A DNA stretch of 64,000 bases from Opitutia bacterium (GTDB taxonomy: Bacteria; Verrucomicrobiota; Verrucomicrobiia; Opitutales; Opitutaceae), in assembly GCA_947474365.1 (NCBI GenBank), contig CANJIU010000005.1, forward strand, positions 62,001 through 126,000, written 5' to 3'. Under the pieces are notes generated by a model. That model saw nothing but the letters and a program-made list of their open reading frames with translations, made no database searches and had not been told where the DNA came from. Below, in pieces: positions 51,082 through 59,562 of the stretch; position 1 is the stretch's first letter; every line of letters starts with the position of its first letter. The position numbers and the translations under genes are program-made.

Positions 51082-51109
51082 GCACCGAACCACCGTGACG
51101 GTTCGGTGC
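51082..51109. terminator. Perfect hairpin between iolG and the TonB receptor gene
   Basis: GCACCGAACC (51082-51091) pairs perfectly with GGTTCGGTGC (51100-51109) around an 8-base loop. It lies 47 bases past the iolG stop in the direction of leftward transcription. There is no T-tract on either side, so it would be an atypical terminator or an mRNA 3'-end stabiliser. Confidence 0.45.
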
Positions 51110-51156
51110 CGCGATTCATACCCGCTACGGGCACGGACCGCTTTCGAGCCTGCCCG

Positions 51157-52143
51157 TCAGAGTTTGACCGGCCGGCCCGTCTTCAGCGACTTCACAGCGG
51201 CTTCCGCCAGGACGATCGCCTGACGCCCATCCTCTGCTCCCACGGGCATCGGCTTCCGGCTTTCCACCGCATCGACAAAGGCGCTGAGCTCAGCCCGGTA
51301 AGCGTCCGCGTAGCGCTCAAGGAAGAAATAGAGCGGCTTGTCCCCCGTCACTGCCGAGGCGTCGGCGAGCTCGACCGTGGTGGCCGTGCGGTTCCCCGCC
51401 ATCAGCCGCCCCTTGGAACCGTGGACCTCCAGGCGCTGGTCGTAACCGTAACTGGCGCGCCGGCAATTGTTGATGTGGCAGAGTCGCCCTGAAGGCGTCT
51501 TCATCACGATCATCACCGAGTCGGTGTCGCCGATGGCCTTAACCGCCGGGTCGACGAGACAGGAGCCGTAGGCAAAAAGCTCGTGCGGTTCCTCTCCCAA
51601 CAGCCAGCGGGCCATATCGAAATCGTGGATCGTCATGTCGCGGAGTTGTCCACCCGAAACCTTCAGATAGGAAATTGGCGGCAACCCCGGATCGCGGCTC
51701 GAGATGATCACCTGCTCCACGTTGCCGATGTCGCCACGCCCGATTCGGGCGTGCAATGAACTGAAACTGGGGTCGAAGCGGCGGTTGAAGCCGACGAACA
51801 TCGGGACTTTCGCCTTTTTAACGGCGGCGAGGCAGGCATCGACGCGCTTGAGTGACAGGTCGATGGGTTTCTCGCAGAAGATTGCCTTGCCCGCCCGCGC
51901 TGCCGCAATAGCCAGGTCGGCATGGGTGTCGGTGGACGAGGCGATGATCACCGCGTCGACATTCCGGTCGGCAAAAACCTCCGCCACGGTGGCCACGCGC
52001 GCGCCGTGGCGGTCGGCGAGGGTTTTTGCCGCGGCTGCATTGACGTCGACGATGTGGAGCAGCTGGGCGTTGGGCATGGCCGCGAGGTTGGCGGCGTGGA
52101 TGGCGCCGATGCGACCGGCACCGAATTGAGCAAATCGAAGCAT
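51157..52143 (-). CDS. iolG: Gfo/Idh/MocA oxidoreductase, inositol 2-dehydrogenase-like
   Basis: A 328-aa NAD-dependent dehydrogenase. The Rossmann domain starts 'FAQFGAGRIGAIHAANLA'. The EKP motif is in 'AIFCEKPIDLS', 'MFVGFNRRFDPSF' follows, and 'SGGQLRDMTIHDFDMARWLL' carries the catalytic Asp/His pair typical of IolG. The reaction oxidises myo-inositol (or an isomer) to 2-keto-myo-inositol (scyllo-inosose), the first step of inositol catabolism. Length and motifs match IolG closely, and the operon contains iolE, iolD and iolB upstream, so the assignment is well supported. It is the last gene of the leftward unit, followed by a hairpin at 51082. Confidence 0.92.
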   Translation of the reverse strand: MLRFAQFGAGRIGAIHAANLAAMPNAQLLHIVDVNAAAAKTLADRHGARVATVAEVFADRNVDAVIIASSTDTHADLAIAAARAGKAIFCEKPIDLSLKRVDACLAAVKKAKVPMFVGFNRRFDPSFSSLHARIGRGDIGNVEQVIISSRDPGLPPISYLKVSGGQLRDMTIHDFDMARWLLGEEPHELFAYGSCLVDPAVKAIGDTDSVMIVMKTPSGRLCHINNCRRASYGYDQRLEVHGSKGRLMAGNRTATTVELADASAVTGDKPLYFFLERYADAYRAELSAFVDAVESRKPMPVGAEDGRQAIVLAEAAVKSLKTGRPVKL

Positions 52144-52209
52144 AGGAGATGGAAAAGTTGAGAGCTGAGAGTTGAGGATTGAGAGCCGTAAAAATGGGCG
52201 GGCCGGATG

Positions 52210-53562
52210 TCACCTGCCGAGCAGGATTTCCTCCAGCACCTTGCCCTCCACGTCCGGCAGCGGGATGTCGAGGAGGCGGGCAATCGTGGGCGCGACATCG
52301 AGGTTGCGCACGCGATCGAGGGTAACGCCCTTCCGGATGCCGGCGCCGCTGGCGAGGAAGATTCCGTCGAGCTCCGGGTCGGACGACGGATAGCCGTGGG
52401 TGCCGCTGTAGTTGACGGACGGTCCGACTGTTTCATCGCCGGCCGCCGCGCCGCTGAACGCGTATCCGGCCTTCGGATAGAGGATGAGTTCGCCCATGCC
52501 CTGGTTTTCCGCTGGCGTTGGCATGCCGCGGGAGTGCGCGGCCTCGGCGGCGTCGAGGACCTCTGCTACTCCCTCGGTTCGGGAGAAAAGCTCCTTCAGC
52601 TTCGGCACCAATTCCCCGCGCCGGGCGGGATCGGTGACGTAGACGAACGCGATTCCGCCCTGCGTGCCGGCGAACGCGTCGCACTGGGCGATGTTGGCGC
52701 CGGCGCTGCGGAGCAAGCCCGCCTTCTTCAGCACGACGTTGGCGTGGACGTATTTCTCCACCTTCTTGAAGCCGTGGTCGGTCGTCACGATGATCGTGGT
52801 CTGCGCCCGGCGTCCGCTGGCGTCGATTACGCGGAGCAACTCGCCCACGAGCCGATCGGCGAGCGCGAGCGCTGAAATGCTCGGCGGCGAGCCCGGCCCG
52901 TAGCGGTGGTGCGTCGAATCGGTGTTGAGCGTATGGTAAAGGAGGAGATTGGGATGGTGCTGGGTGAAAATAAAACCGGCCGCACGCGTCCACAGTTCGT
53001 CCCGCCAGACAATGTTGCGTTTGCCCGAGCGCGCCGCTTCCACTTCGGCGGAGGTGGCGATTCCGGCGGCGATCATCTCGCGTGGGAGGACCGCGTCGGG
53101 ATCAGGCAATTCGGCAAAGCTCCACGTGATGGTTTTGGGCCGCGTGATCGCCACCCAGTCCACCTCGGCGGTCGTGAGCCCGGCGGCGAACGCGGCATCG
53201 TATACGGTCGGCACCCGCACCAGCTGGGCCTTGTCGACCCAGGGCTCGATCTTGTTCGGTTTGCCCGGTCCGCCGCGGACGACCAGGCCGTTGTAGAGCA
53301 CGCCGTGTTTTGCCGGGGGCACACCCGTGACGAGACTCGTGTGATTGGGCCACGTGATCGCCGGATTCACGATCGTCATGGCTTTGGCGACACTCCCGTT
53401 GGCGGCGAGCTGGCGCAAATGGGGCAGGGGAATCGACTCGTCGCGCCACAGGTAAGAGGGAAAGCCGTCGATGCTGATGAGCACGACGTGGCGGTCCTTT
53501 TCCGCGGCGGCAAGCGATGCGGTCAGGAGGGAAAGGAGGGTGAGGAGGTGGCGAAGGCGCAT
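52210..53562 (-). CDS. Secreted nucleotide pyrophosphatase/phosphodiesterase (NPP/alkaline phosphatase superfamily)
   Basis: A 450-aa exported protein (MRLRHLLTLLSLLTASLAAA). The NPP-type metal site 'VVLISIDGFPSYLW' and nucleophile region 'AITWPNHTSLVTGVPPAKHG' (Thr of the xTxPNH motif) are followed by 'HHRYGPGSP', 'IIVTTDHGFKKV' and 'NYSGTHGYPSSDPELDGIF', which supply the remaining His/Asp zinc ligands. Such enzymes cleave phosphodiesters or pyrophosphates outside the cytoplasm; the animal NPP6 member cleaves glycerophosphodiesters. The frame extends upstream to 54084 but overlaps the transaldolase gene there; the ATG at 53562 gives a proper signal peptide. Its place inside an inositol operon suggests it may release inositol from a phosphodiester. 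Confidence 0.87.
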   Translation of the reverse strand: MRLRHLLTLLSLLTASLAAAEKDRHVVLISIDGFPSYLWRDESIPLPHLRQLAANGSVAKAMTIVNPAITWPNHTSLVTGVPPAKHGVLYNGLVVRGGPGKPNKIEPWVDKAQLVRVPTVYDAAFAAGLTTAEVDWVAITRPKTITWSFAELPDPDAVLPREMIAAGIATSAEVEAARSGKRNIVWRDELWTRAAGFIFTQHHPNLLLYHTLNTDSTHHRYGPGSPPSISALALADRLVGELLRVIDASGRRAQTTIIVTTDHGFKKVEKYVHANVVLKKAGLLRSAGANIAQCDAFAGTQGGIAFVYVTDPARRGELVPKLKELFSRTEGVAEVLDAAEAAHSRGMPTPAENQGMGELILYPKAGYAFSGAAAGDETVGPSVNYSGTHGYPSSDPELDGIFLASGAGIRKGVTLDRVRNLDVAPTIARLLDIPLPDVEGKVLEEILLGR

Positions 53563-53626
53563 CGGTTGGCTTGGCGGACGGTTTGCCCGCCGAAGGCGGA
53601 GGGCGGGAGCCCCGGAGTTCAGAGCA

Positions 53627-54688
53627 CTAGATTGGCAGCATGCGCGCACGCACCGAAGTGAGCAAATCATCATAGCCCCCGAGAAATTGACTGAGCGTGT
53701 GCTGGGTGGCGCCGTAACCGAGGAATTCCGCCGGCGGCATGCCGTCTTCGTCGTGCGCCCGGTTGAAGTCGGGGAATTTGGCGCGCAATTCGGCCATGAT
53801 GGCCGGCTCCACGGACTGTTCGAGCGTGAGCGAGGGGACAGTCGGTGAGACGTTGAACTTGGTCCACCAGGTGTACGGCACCGTCTGCAACACCTCGCGC
53901 CCGATGATCTGCGACCAGTGTCCCTCGTGGCGGTAGGCGGCGGCGAGCAGCGTGCCGATGCGGCCGCTTCGCTGGAAAATGCGGTGCGCGTTTTTGAAAA
54001 CGGCAATGCCGGCCCAGTCGAGCACTCCGGGAGTGACGTCGATTTTTTCCTTGGCCGCGACACGCTTGAGGTGATCGTCGACACGGCCGATCATCAGCGT
54101 GATGTAGGGACGAATCGCATCAGCGTCCCGGCCCGCCCCCCGCGCGCGCTTCAGTCCGCGTTCAAACGCCCCCGCCACGGCGAGCGCCTGCGGCACAGTG
54201 AAGCTCACTGTGGCGTTTACGCGGATCCCGCGCGCGGTCATCTCCTCGATCGCGTCGATTCCGACGGCGGTGGCTGGGGCCTTGATCGCGATGTTCGGGG
54301 CGAGGGATGCGAGCTGCGTCGCCTGCGCGACCATCAATTCTCGATTGGGATAATACTTGGGGTTCACCTGGGCCGAGAGGTAGCCCTTCACGCCGCGGGT
54401 GGCGTCGAACACGGGCTTGAGTCGGGACGCGGCGTCGATGGCCAGGGTGTGAATCAGTTTCCACGCGATGTCGTCCTCGGTGGCCGACGGATTCTCGGCG
54501 ACGAGCCGGTCGATGATCGGGTTGCAGAGGGCGGGCTGTGCCTTCACGGCCTGCGAAACGATGACGGGATTCGACGTGCCGCCGACGGCACCAAGGGCGA
54601 CCGCCTCGCTCAGTTCGTCGGGGACGCCGGAGTCGTTCCACCAATCGGCGCCGAGCGCCGTCATCTGGGACATGCGGGAGGAGTTCAT
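53627..54688 (-). CDS. Transaldolase-family protein (possible aldolase of the inositol operon)
   Basis: A 353-aa class I aldolase of the transaldolase family. Visible are 'GGTSNPVIV' (about 36-44), the Schiff-base Lys136 in 'NIAIKAPAT', and Thr160 in 'VNATVSF'. At the position where transaldolases carry Glu ('STEVDAR') this protein has Gln107 ('LSAQVNP'), as in fructose-6-phosphate aldolase (FSA). The position of the diagnostic Phe (transaldolase) or Tyr (FSA) seems to be Met199 ('TLMIGRVDD') by ungapped comparison, so it is not a typical member of either group. It lies between iolE and the phosphodiesterase gene in an operon lacking iolC and iolJ. Ordinary pentose-phosphate transaldolase activity remains possible. 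Confidence 0.85.
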   Translation of the reverse strand: MNSSRMSQMTALGADWWNDSGVPDELSEAVALGAVGGTSNPVIVSQAVKAQPALCNPIIDRLVAENPSATEDDIAWKLIHTLAIDAASRLKPVFDATRGVKGYLSAQVNPKYYPNRELMVAQATQLASLAPNIAIKAPATAVGIDAIEEMTARGIRVNATVSFTVPQALAVAGAFERGLKRARGAGRDADAIRPYITLMIGRVDDHLKRVAAKEKIDVTPGVLDWAGIAVFKNAHRIFQRSGRIGTLLAAAYRHEGHWSQIIGREVLQTVPYTWWTKFNVSPTVPSLTLEQSVEPAIMAELRAKFPDFNRAHDEDGMPPAEFLGYGATQHTLSQFLGGYDDLLTSVRARMLPI

Positions 54689-54747
54689 GAAATTTTCAGT
54701 CTAATTGCGCGGGGTCGGAACGGGCCGCTCGCGTTCGCGGGAGGGCA

Positions 54748-55683
54748 TCACACGCCCGCGTGCTTCCGGACGTATTCCCGGGCGATTCTCGCCTTGGGCA
54801 GCGCCGGCACCTTGACGGGATCCTCCTCGGCCTCGACGACGAGCCAGCCCCGATAGTCGGCCTCGGCGAGGATGTCGAAGAGGGCGGGGAAATTCACGCA
54901 GCCATCGCCGGGGATGGTGAACACGCCTTCCGTGACCGCGCGGCAGAACGACCAGCCCTCCTTCCGCGAGCGTTCGGCCACGGCGGGGCGCACGCTCTTC
55001 AGATGGACGTGCGCGATGCGCGAGGCGTAGCCTTCCGCCACCGCCACCGGATCAATTCCGGCAAACGCGAGGTGGCCGGGGTCGAGTAGCAGCCAGAGTT
55101 CAGGCACGGCCGTGAGCAAGCGATCGAGATCCTCTTCCGCCTGGATGACCGTGCCCATGTGATGGTGGTAAACGATCTTGGTTTCGCCGGCGGCGGCGAT
55201 CGCGGCCAGGCGCTTCAAGCCCGCGATGAAACGCGGCCATTCCGTCTCGGTGAGCCTCGGCTGCGGCTGGCTGCCCGAGCCAAGGGCCGCGTCACGCGTC
55301 CCGTGAATGCAGCGCGTGCATTCCGCGACGATGGCGACGCGCGCGCCCAGCGTCTTCAACAGGCTGAGATGCTCGCGAAATGAGGCTTCTTCCGCGGCAA
55401 GATCACGCGAGGCGAGATAGGTGCTGTGCCAGCCGCTCACCAGCCGGAGGTCGTGCCGGCCGAGCGCGCCCGCGAGCGCGGTGGCGGAACGCGGATAGGC
55501 GTGGCCCAACTCGCTGCCGGCAAAGCCCGCCGCGCGCATCTCCCGCAGGATCGTGTCGAGGGGCACGTCGCCCGCCAACTCGTTGAAATCGTCGTTACTC
55601 CAGATGATCGGGTTGGCGCCGACGAGGCAGTCGCGATGCAGCAGGGTGGACGACGGGGAGGAATGGGAGGAGGGGAAATCCAT
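54748..55683 (-). CDS. iolE: Inosose dehydratase-like sugar phosphate isomerase/epimerase-fold enzyme
   Basis: A 311-aa TIM-barrel protein of the AP-endonuclease-2 superfamily. The N-terminal 'GANPIIWSNDDFNELAGDVP' block matches IolE/MocC (family form 'xNPIgWsNDDlpelGgd.p'). Metal ligands are suggested by 'GSELGHAY', 'KIVYHHHMGTVIQ', 'LLLDPGHLAFAG' and 'HVHLKSV', with a late Glu in 'WLVVEAEED'. IolE dehydrates 2-keto-myo-inositol to 3D-(3,5/4)-trihydroxycyclohexane-1,2-dione in the cytoplasm. It is 31 bases downstream of iolD. The start at 55683 gives about 20 extra residues before the conserved block, slightly longer than usual. Confidence 0.9.
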   Translation of the reverse strand: MDFPSSHSSPSSTLLHRDCLVGANPIIWSNDDFNELAGDVPLDTILREMRAAGFAGSELGHAYPRSATALAGALGRHDLRLVSGWHSTYLASRDLAAEEASFREHLSLLKTLGARVAIVAECTRCIHGTRDAALGSGSQPQPRLTETEWPRFIAGLKRLAAIAAAGETKIVYHHHMGTVIQAEEDLDRLLTAVPELWLLLDPGHLAFAGIDPVAVAEGYASRIAHVHLKSVRPAVAERSRKEGWSFCRAVTEGVFTIPGDGCVNFPALFDILAEADYRGWLVVEAEEDPVKVPALPKARIAREYVRKHAGV

Positions 55684-55714
55684 GGCGCGGATGGGAGAAC
55701 GGTGGAGGGGAGAA

Positions 55715-57583
55715 TCAATAGTGAAAACGTTGCTTCTTCGTCGCGCGGTCGTAGGCGGCGCGCGCGGCGCGCACGCCGGGAACCTTCGAGGTGGCAGAGA
55801 CGGGGACGTCCCACCACGAGTAGCCGGGCAAACGCACGTCGGCGGGCGTGGTGACGAAGATCAGGACCACCCCCTTGGTCGACTTCGCGTTCTCGAGCGC
55901 GGCCCGCAACTCGGCGGGGGTCTCGGCGCGGACCCCGGTTGCGCCCAGGCTCTCGGCGTTTTGGGCGAAATCAACGGCGACCGGTTCGCCCTCGAGCCGC
56001 GCGCTGCGCGATGTGCGATGACGGAATTCGTTGCCGAAGCTGTTGCCGCCGCTGCCACGCTGCAGGCCGTGGATGCAGCCGAACCCGTGGTTGTCGACGA
56101 GCACAATCGTAAGCTTCAGGCCCTCCTGGACGGCGGTGACGATCTCGGTGTGGAGCATCAGGTAGCTGCCATCGCCGAGGAACGCGTACACCTCGCGCTC
56201 GGGCGCGGCGAGCTTGATGCCAAGCGCACCTGCGATCTCGTAGCCCATGCACGAGTAGCCGTATTCAGAATGGTAGTCCACCGGCGACTGCGAGCGCCAG
56301 AGCTTGTGGATGTCGCCGGGAATTCCGCCGGAGGCGTGGATGACCGTGCCGTCGGTGCCGCAGGCGCGGTTGAGTTCGTCGATAACCTGGGCCTGTGTCA
56401 GCGGCACGCCACGCTTGGGCGAGACCAGCGTCGCGCGAGTGACATCCCAAGCGGCGCGCTGCCGCTGCACCTGGGCCCGGTGGGCGGCGGGCACCTGCCA
56501 GCCGGCGAGGGCGCGGGTGAGCTGGCCGAGCACCGTACGGGCGTCGCCCAGGAGCGGCAGCGCGCCGTGCTTATGGGCATCAGCCCCATGGAGGTTGATT
56601 GCGATGAAGCGGACCCGGGGATGTTGAAACTGGGTCTTCGACGCGGTCGTGAAATCGCTAAGCCGCGTGCCGATGTTGATCACGAGGTCGGCCTCGAGCG
56701 CGATGGCGTTCGCTGCGGCCGTGCCGGTGACGCCGATGGCACCGAGGCACTGGGGATGCGCGTCGAGGATCGCGCCCTTGCCCGCCTGGGTCACGCTGAC
56801 CGGCACGCCCGTGGCAGAGGCAAATTTGTCGAGGGCGGCGACGGCGTCGCTGTAGTGGACGCCGCCCCCCGCGACGATCAACGGCCGGCGGGCGGAGCGG
56901 AAAAGGGCGACCGCGGCCCGCAGGCTCTCAGCGGAACACACGGGGCGCTCCACGGTGTAGACGCGTTTCTCGAAGAAATGGAGCGGGTAGGCGTAGCTCT
57001 CCGCCTGCACGTCCTCCGGCATCGCGATCGTCACCGCGCCCGTCTCCACCGGGTCGGCGAGGACACGCATCGCCTCGGGCAGCGCCGCCAGGATTTGCTC
57101 GGGGCGGTTGATGCGATCCCAGTATTTGGAGACGGGGCGGAAGCAATCGTTCACGCTGACGTCCTGGCTGCCCGGATACTCGAGCTGCTGCAGTACGGGG
57201 CCGGGAATCCGGTTGGAAAAAATGTCACCAGGCAGCAGCAGCACGGGCAGCCGGTTGACGGTGGCGACGCCGGCGCCCGTGATCATGTTGGTCGCGCCGG
57301 GACCGATCGAGCTGGTGCAGGCGAAGGTGCCCAGCCGCTGCCGGGTCTTGGCAAACGCGACGGCGGCGTGGACCATCGCCTGCTCGTTCTTTGCCTGCAG
57401 GTAGGGCAGGCCCCGGCCGCCGTGTTCCTCCAACGCCTGGCCAAAGCCCGTCACGTTGCCATGACCAAAGATGCCCCAGACGCCATTGATCAGGCGGTGC
57501 TCCCGGCCATCGCGCCGGATGTATTGCTGCTGGAGAAACCGCACAAGGGCGGCCGCCATGTTGAGGGTGACGGTGTTTTTCAT
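55715..57583 (-). CDS. iolD: 3D-(3,5/4)-trihydroxycyclohexane-1,2-dione acylhydrolase
   Basis: A 622-aa ThDP enzyme that opens the inositol-derived ring to 5-deoxy-glucuronate. It starts at ATG 57583, overlapping the iolB stop by four bases (ATGA at 57580-57583). Domains in order: pyrimidine domain ('GVWGIFGHGNVTGFGQAL', catalytic Glu in 'QAKNEQAMVHAAVAFAK'), the central TH3 domain, and the pyrophosphate domain with 'ALGIKLAAPEREVYAFLGDG' and 'LTIVLVDNHGFGCIHGLQ'. Length is close to IolD of Bacillus (637 aa), and the specific 'GVWGIFGHGNV' and 'FGCIHGLQR' blocks distinguish it from acetolactate synthase. Confidence 0.95.
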   Translation of the reverse strand: MKNTVTLNMAAALVRFLQQQYIRRDGREHRLINGVWGIFGHGNVTGFGQALEEHGGRGLPYLQAKNEQAMVHAAVAFAKTRQRLGTFACTSSIGPGATNMITGAGVATVNRLPVLLLPGDIFSNRIPGPVLQQLEYPGSQDVSVNDCFRPVSKYWDRINRPEQILAALPEAMRVLADPVETGAVTIAMPEDVQAESYAYPLHFFEKRVYTVERPVCSAESLRAAVALFRSARRPLIVAGGGVHYSDAVAALDKFASATGVPVSVTQAGKGAILDAHPQCLGAIGVTGTAAANAIALEADLVINIGTRLSDFTTASKTQFQHPRVRFIAINLHGADAHKHGALPLLGDARTVLGQLTRALAGWQVPAAHRAQVQRQRAAWDVTRATLVSPKRGVPLTQAQVIDELNRACGTDGTVIHASGGIPGDIHKLWRSQSPVDYHSEYGYSCMGYEIAGALGIKLAAPEREVYAFLGDGSYLMLHTEIVTAVQEGLKLTIVLVDNHGFGCIHGLQRGSGGNSFGNEFRHRTSRSARLEGEPVAVDFAQNAESLGATGVRAETPAELRAALENAKSTKGVVLIFVTTPADVRLPGYSWWDVPVSATSKVPGVRAARAAYDRATKKQRFHY

Positions 57584-58422
57584 ACGAGGCCGGGGGGAAG
57601 GTTTTTCGGACGCCAGCCCTGCTGGGTGGCATCGAGGGTCCATTTGTGTTCTTCGGTGAACGTGAAGCCGGTGTAAGGATTACCCGGGAGGTGACGGATA
57701 ATCCACAAATAATACATGCCGTAGCCCGGCGCTGAGACTTGGGCGTGGTCGCGTCCGGGAGGGATCACGACGGTGTCGCCGTCGCGCACCTTCACGACGT
57801 CGTCCCCCAACTCGGCGTGTCCGTACCCCTGCGGTGCGGTGAAGCGATAATGGTAGATCTCCGGCTGATCGTGATGGTGCGGAGGGTAGCTCGACCAGCG
57901 TCCGGGGAAATTCACCACTTCGCCCAGCACGAGATTGGATTCAGGTCGCGTGGTCCGGTCGAAGATCAGGCGCACGTTGCGGAGGCCGGCGTTCTGGACG
58001 AGGCCCGCGCCGCGAAATTCCGGGCTCAGATCGGCGGGCAAATAAAGACGGGGCGCGAATCGGCCCTCATTGGCGGTGCGCACGATTGCCCACTCCGTGT
58101 CGGGCGAAAGCGCACAGACCGTGATCGTCGTGGCCGGCCCGAGATGGACCGCGCTCGGCGGGTCGTCGAACAGACTGGCGCGACGCAGCGTGACCGTGCG
58201 ACCTGAGAACTCCACGGCGGCGTCTCCCTTGAGCAGGACCCAGACCGTCTCGCTGGGATGCGTCTCGGTGAAGATTTCGGTCGCGTTCATCTTATATAGG
58301 CCAAAATCGATTGCCAAATCCGACACCGCGGTCGGTCGGGAATTGGCCGCATCAGTAATGGACGTGAGGCCACGGGGAAATCCTGTACGGGGACCGGGGA
58401 GCAACGCGTGGGCCGGGAGCAT
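57580..58422 (-). CDS. iolB: 5-deoxy-glucuronate isomerase
   Basis: A 280-aa bicupin that isomerises 5-deoxy-D-glucuronate to 2-deoxy-5-keto-D-gluconate. Conserved blocks are 'PRTGFPRGLTSITDAAN' at the N-terminus and 'WVLLKGDAAVEF'. The metal-binding histidines lie in 'SSYPPHHHDQPEIYHYRF', and 'VIPPGRDHAQVSAPGYGMYY' and 'YLWIIRHLPG' follow. The ATG at 58422 is chosen; an in-frame TTG at 58437 is possible. It is the first gene of the iol unit. A LacI-type operator-like palindrome lies at 58460-58473, between any promoter and this start. Confidence 0.93.
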   Translation of the reverse strand: MLPAHALLPGPRTGFPRGLTSITDAANSRPTAVSDLAIDFGLYKMNATEIFTETHPSETVWVLLKGDAAVEFSGRTVTLRRASLFDDPPSAVHLGPATTITVCALSPDTEWAIVRTANEGRFAPRLYLPADLSPEFRGAGLVQNAGLRNVRLIFDRTTRPESNLVLGEVVNFPGRWSSYPPHHHDQPEIYHYRFTAPQGYGHAELGDDVVKVRDGDTVVIPPGRDHAQVSAPGYGMYYLWIIRHLPGNPYTGFTFTEEHKWTLDATQQGWRPKNLPPGLV

Positions 58423-58459
58423 CGGAGGTGTGGTCAAAAGAGGTCGCGAAACGTCTCTG

Positions 58460-58473
58460 TGTAAACGTTATCA
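58460..58473. promoter_or_regulatory. Possible LacI-family operator upstream of the iol genes
   Basis: TGTAAACGTTATCA joins two half-sites typical of LacI/GalR-family operators (TGTAAAC and the complement of TGATAAC) around the central CG. It lies 38 bases upstream of the iolB start in the 262-base divergent region that also serves the SDR gene at 58685. No LacI-type regulator is encoded in the window, so the cognate protein would be elsewhere. Confidence 0.45.
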
Positions 58474-58684
58474 TGCAGGGCGAGGTCAATGGCATTTTCC
58501 GGTCGGCGTGGGAAGCGGCGCGCGCGTGCCGGTTGGGAAAAGAATATCATCGGCAACCCAACGTGTCGTGGCCGCGAGCGCCAGTGAGTGGACTGGTAAA
58601 ACGCGACCGAACCTCCCGTCGCTGGCGCCGCCGCGGGTTGCCGTCAACGTGGAGACACGCTCTCTGACCTACGGTTGACCGCCC

Positions 58685-59536
58685 ATGGAAAAACTACTCG
58701 CCCGCCGCGGCAACTTGCTGCACGCGTTTCCCATGCCTCCCCCCGCCGGCGCTTCTCCCTCCGCTGACACCGCCGATTTGTTTTCTCTCCACGGCCGCCG
58801 GGCACTCATCACCGGCTCGGGTCAGGGCATCGGCTTCACGCTCGCCCGCGGACTCGCTGCCGCCGGAGCGGAAATCGTGCTCAACGATGTCGACCCGACG
58901 CGGCTGGAAACCGCCGTCGCGACCCTGCGCGGTGAGGGCTTAACCGTGGCGGGACGGACCTTCGACGTCACGAAGGCCGGGGAGATCGAGGCCAGCCTGG
59001 CCGACTTCACGGGCGAAAAGGCGGGCGGATTCGACATTCTGATTAATAACGCGGGCATCCACCGCCGCGCCCCCCTCGAGTCCATGCCGCTCGAAGCATG
59101 GCAGGCGGTTCTCGACGTGAACCTGACGAGCGCGTTTCTCGTCACGCGCGCAGTCGTCGGCGACATGCTCCGCCGCGGCTCCGGCAAGATCATCAACATC
59201 TGCTCGCTCAATTCGGAGATTTCGCGGCCGACGATTGCGAATTACTCCGCTGCCAAGGGCGGCCTGAAGATGCTCACCCGCGCGATGGCGGTCGAGTGGG
59301 GTGGGCGCAACATCCAGACCAACGGCATCGCGCCGGGCTACATGCGCACGGACATGACCAACGTCCTCACCATTGATCCCGTCTGGTATCGCACGATCTG
59401 CAACCGCACACCGGCGGGACGCTGGGGCGAACCGCGCGAGTTGATCGGAGCAGCCGTGTTCCTGGCGTCGCGCGGTGCCGACTTCGTCAATGGCCAGATC
59501 CTCACTGTCGACGGCGGATTGCTGGCGGCGTTGTAA
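58685..59536 (+). CDS. SDR-family oxidoreductase, gluconate 5-dehydrogenase-like
   Basis: A 283-aa short-chain dehydrogenase (267 aa if the second ATG at 58733 is used). It has 'FSLHGRRALITGSGQGIGF' with the TGSGQGIG cofactor loop, 'LNDVDPTRLE' (Asp after beta-2, suggesting NAD preference), 'NNAGIHRRAPLE', the Ser in 'NICSLNSEISRP' and YSAAKGG for Tyr/Lys. Sequence style matches IdnO/Gno-type enzymes that interconvert 5-ketogluconate and gluconate or related sugar acids ('SEISRPTIANYSAAKGGLKM'). It is transcribed divergently from the iol operon and shares its control region, so a link to 5-keto-deoxygluconate or another sugar acid is possible. Confidence 0.85.
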   Translation: MEKLLARRGNLLHAFPMPPPAGASPSADTADLFSLHGRRALITGSGQGIGFTLARGLAAAGAEIVLNDVDPTRLETAVATLRGEGLTVAGRTFDVTKAGEIEASLADFTGEKAGGFDILINNAGIHRRAPLESMPLEAWQAVLDVNLTSAFLVTRAVVGDMLRRGSGKIINICSLNSEISRPTIANYSAAKGGLKMLTRAMAVEWGGRNIQTNGIAPGYMRTDMTNVLTIDPVWYRTICNRTPAGRWGEPRELIGAAVFLASRGADFVNGQILTVDGGLLAAL

Positions 59537-59562
59537 CGCGCGAGACATCAGCGCCACCGCCC

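Noticed and set aside
58428..58667. Small plus-strand open frame in the iol/SDR divergent region
   Set aside because: It has no recognisable domain or signal peptide and overlaps the putative operator; it is treated as non-coding.
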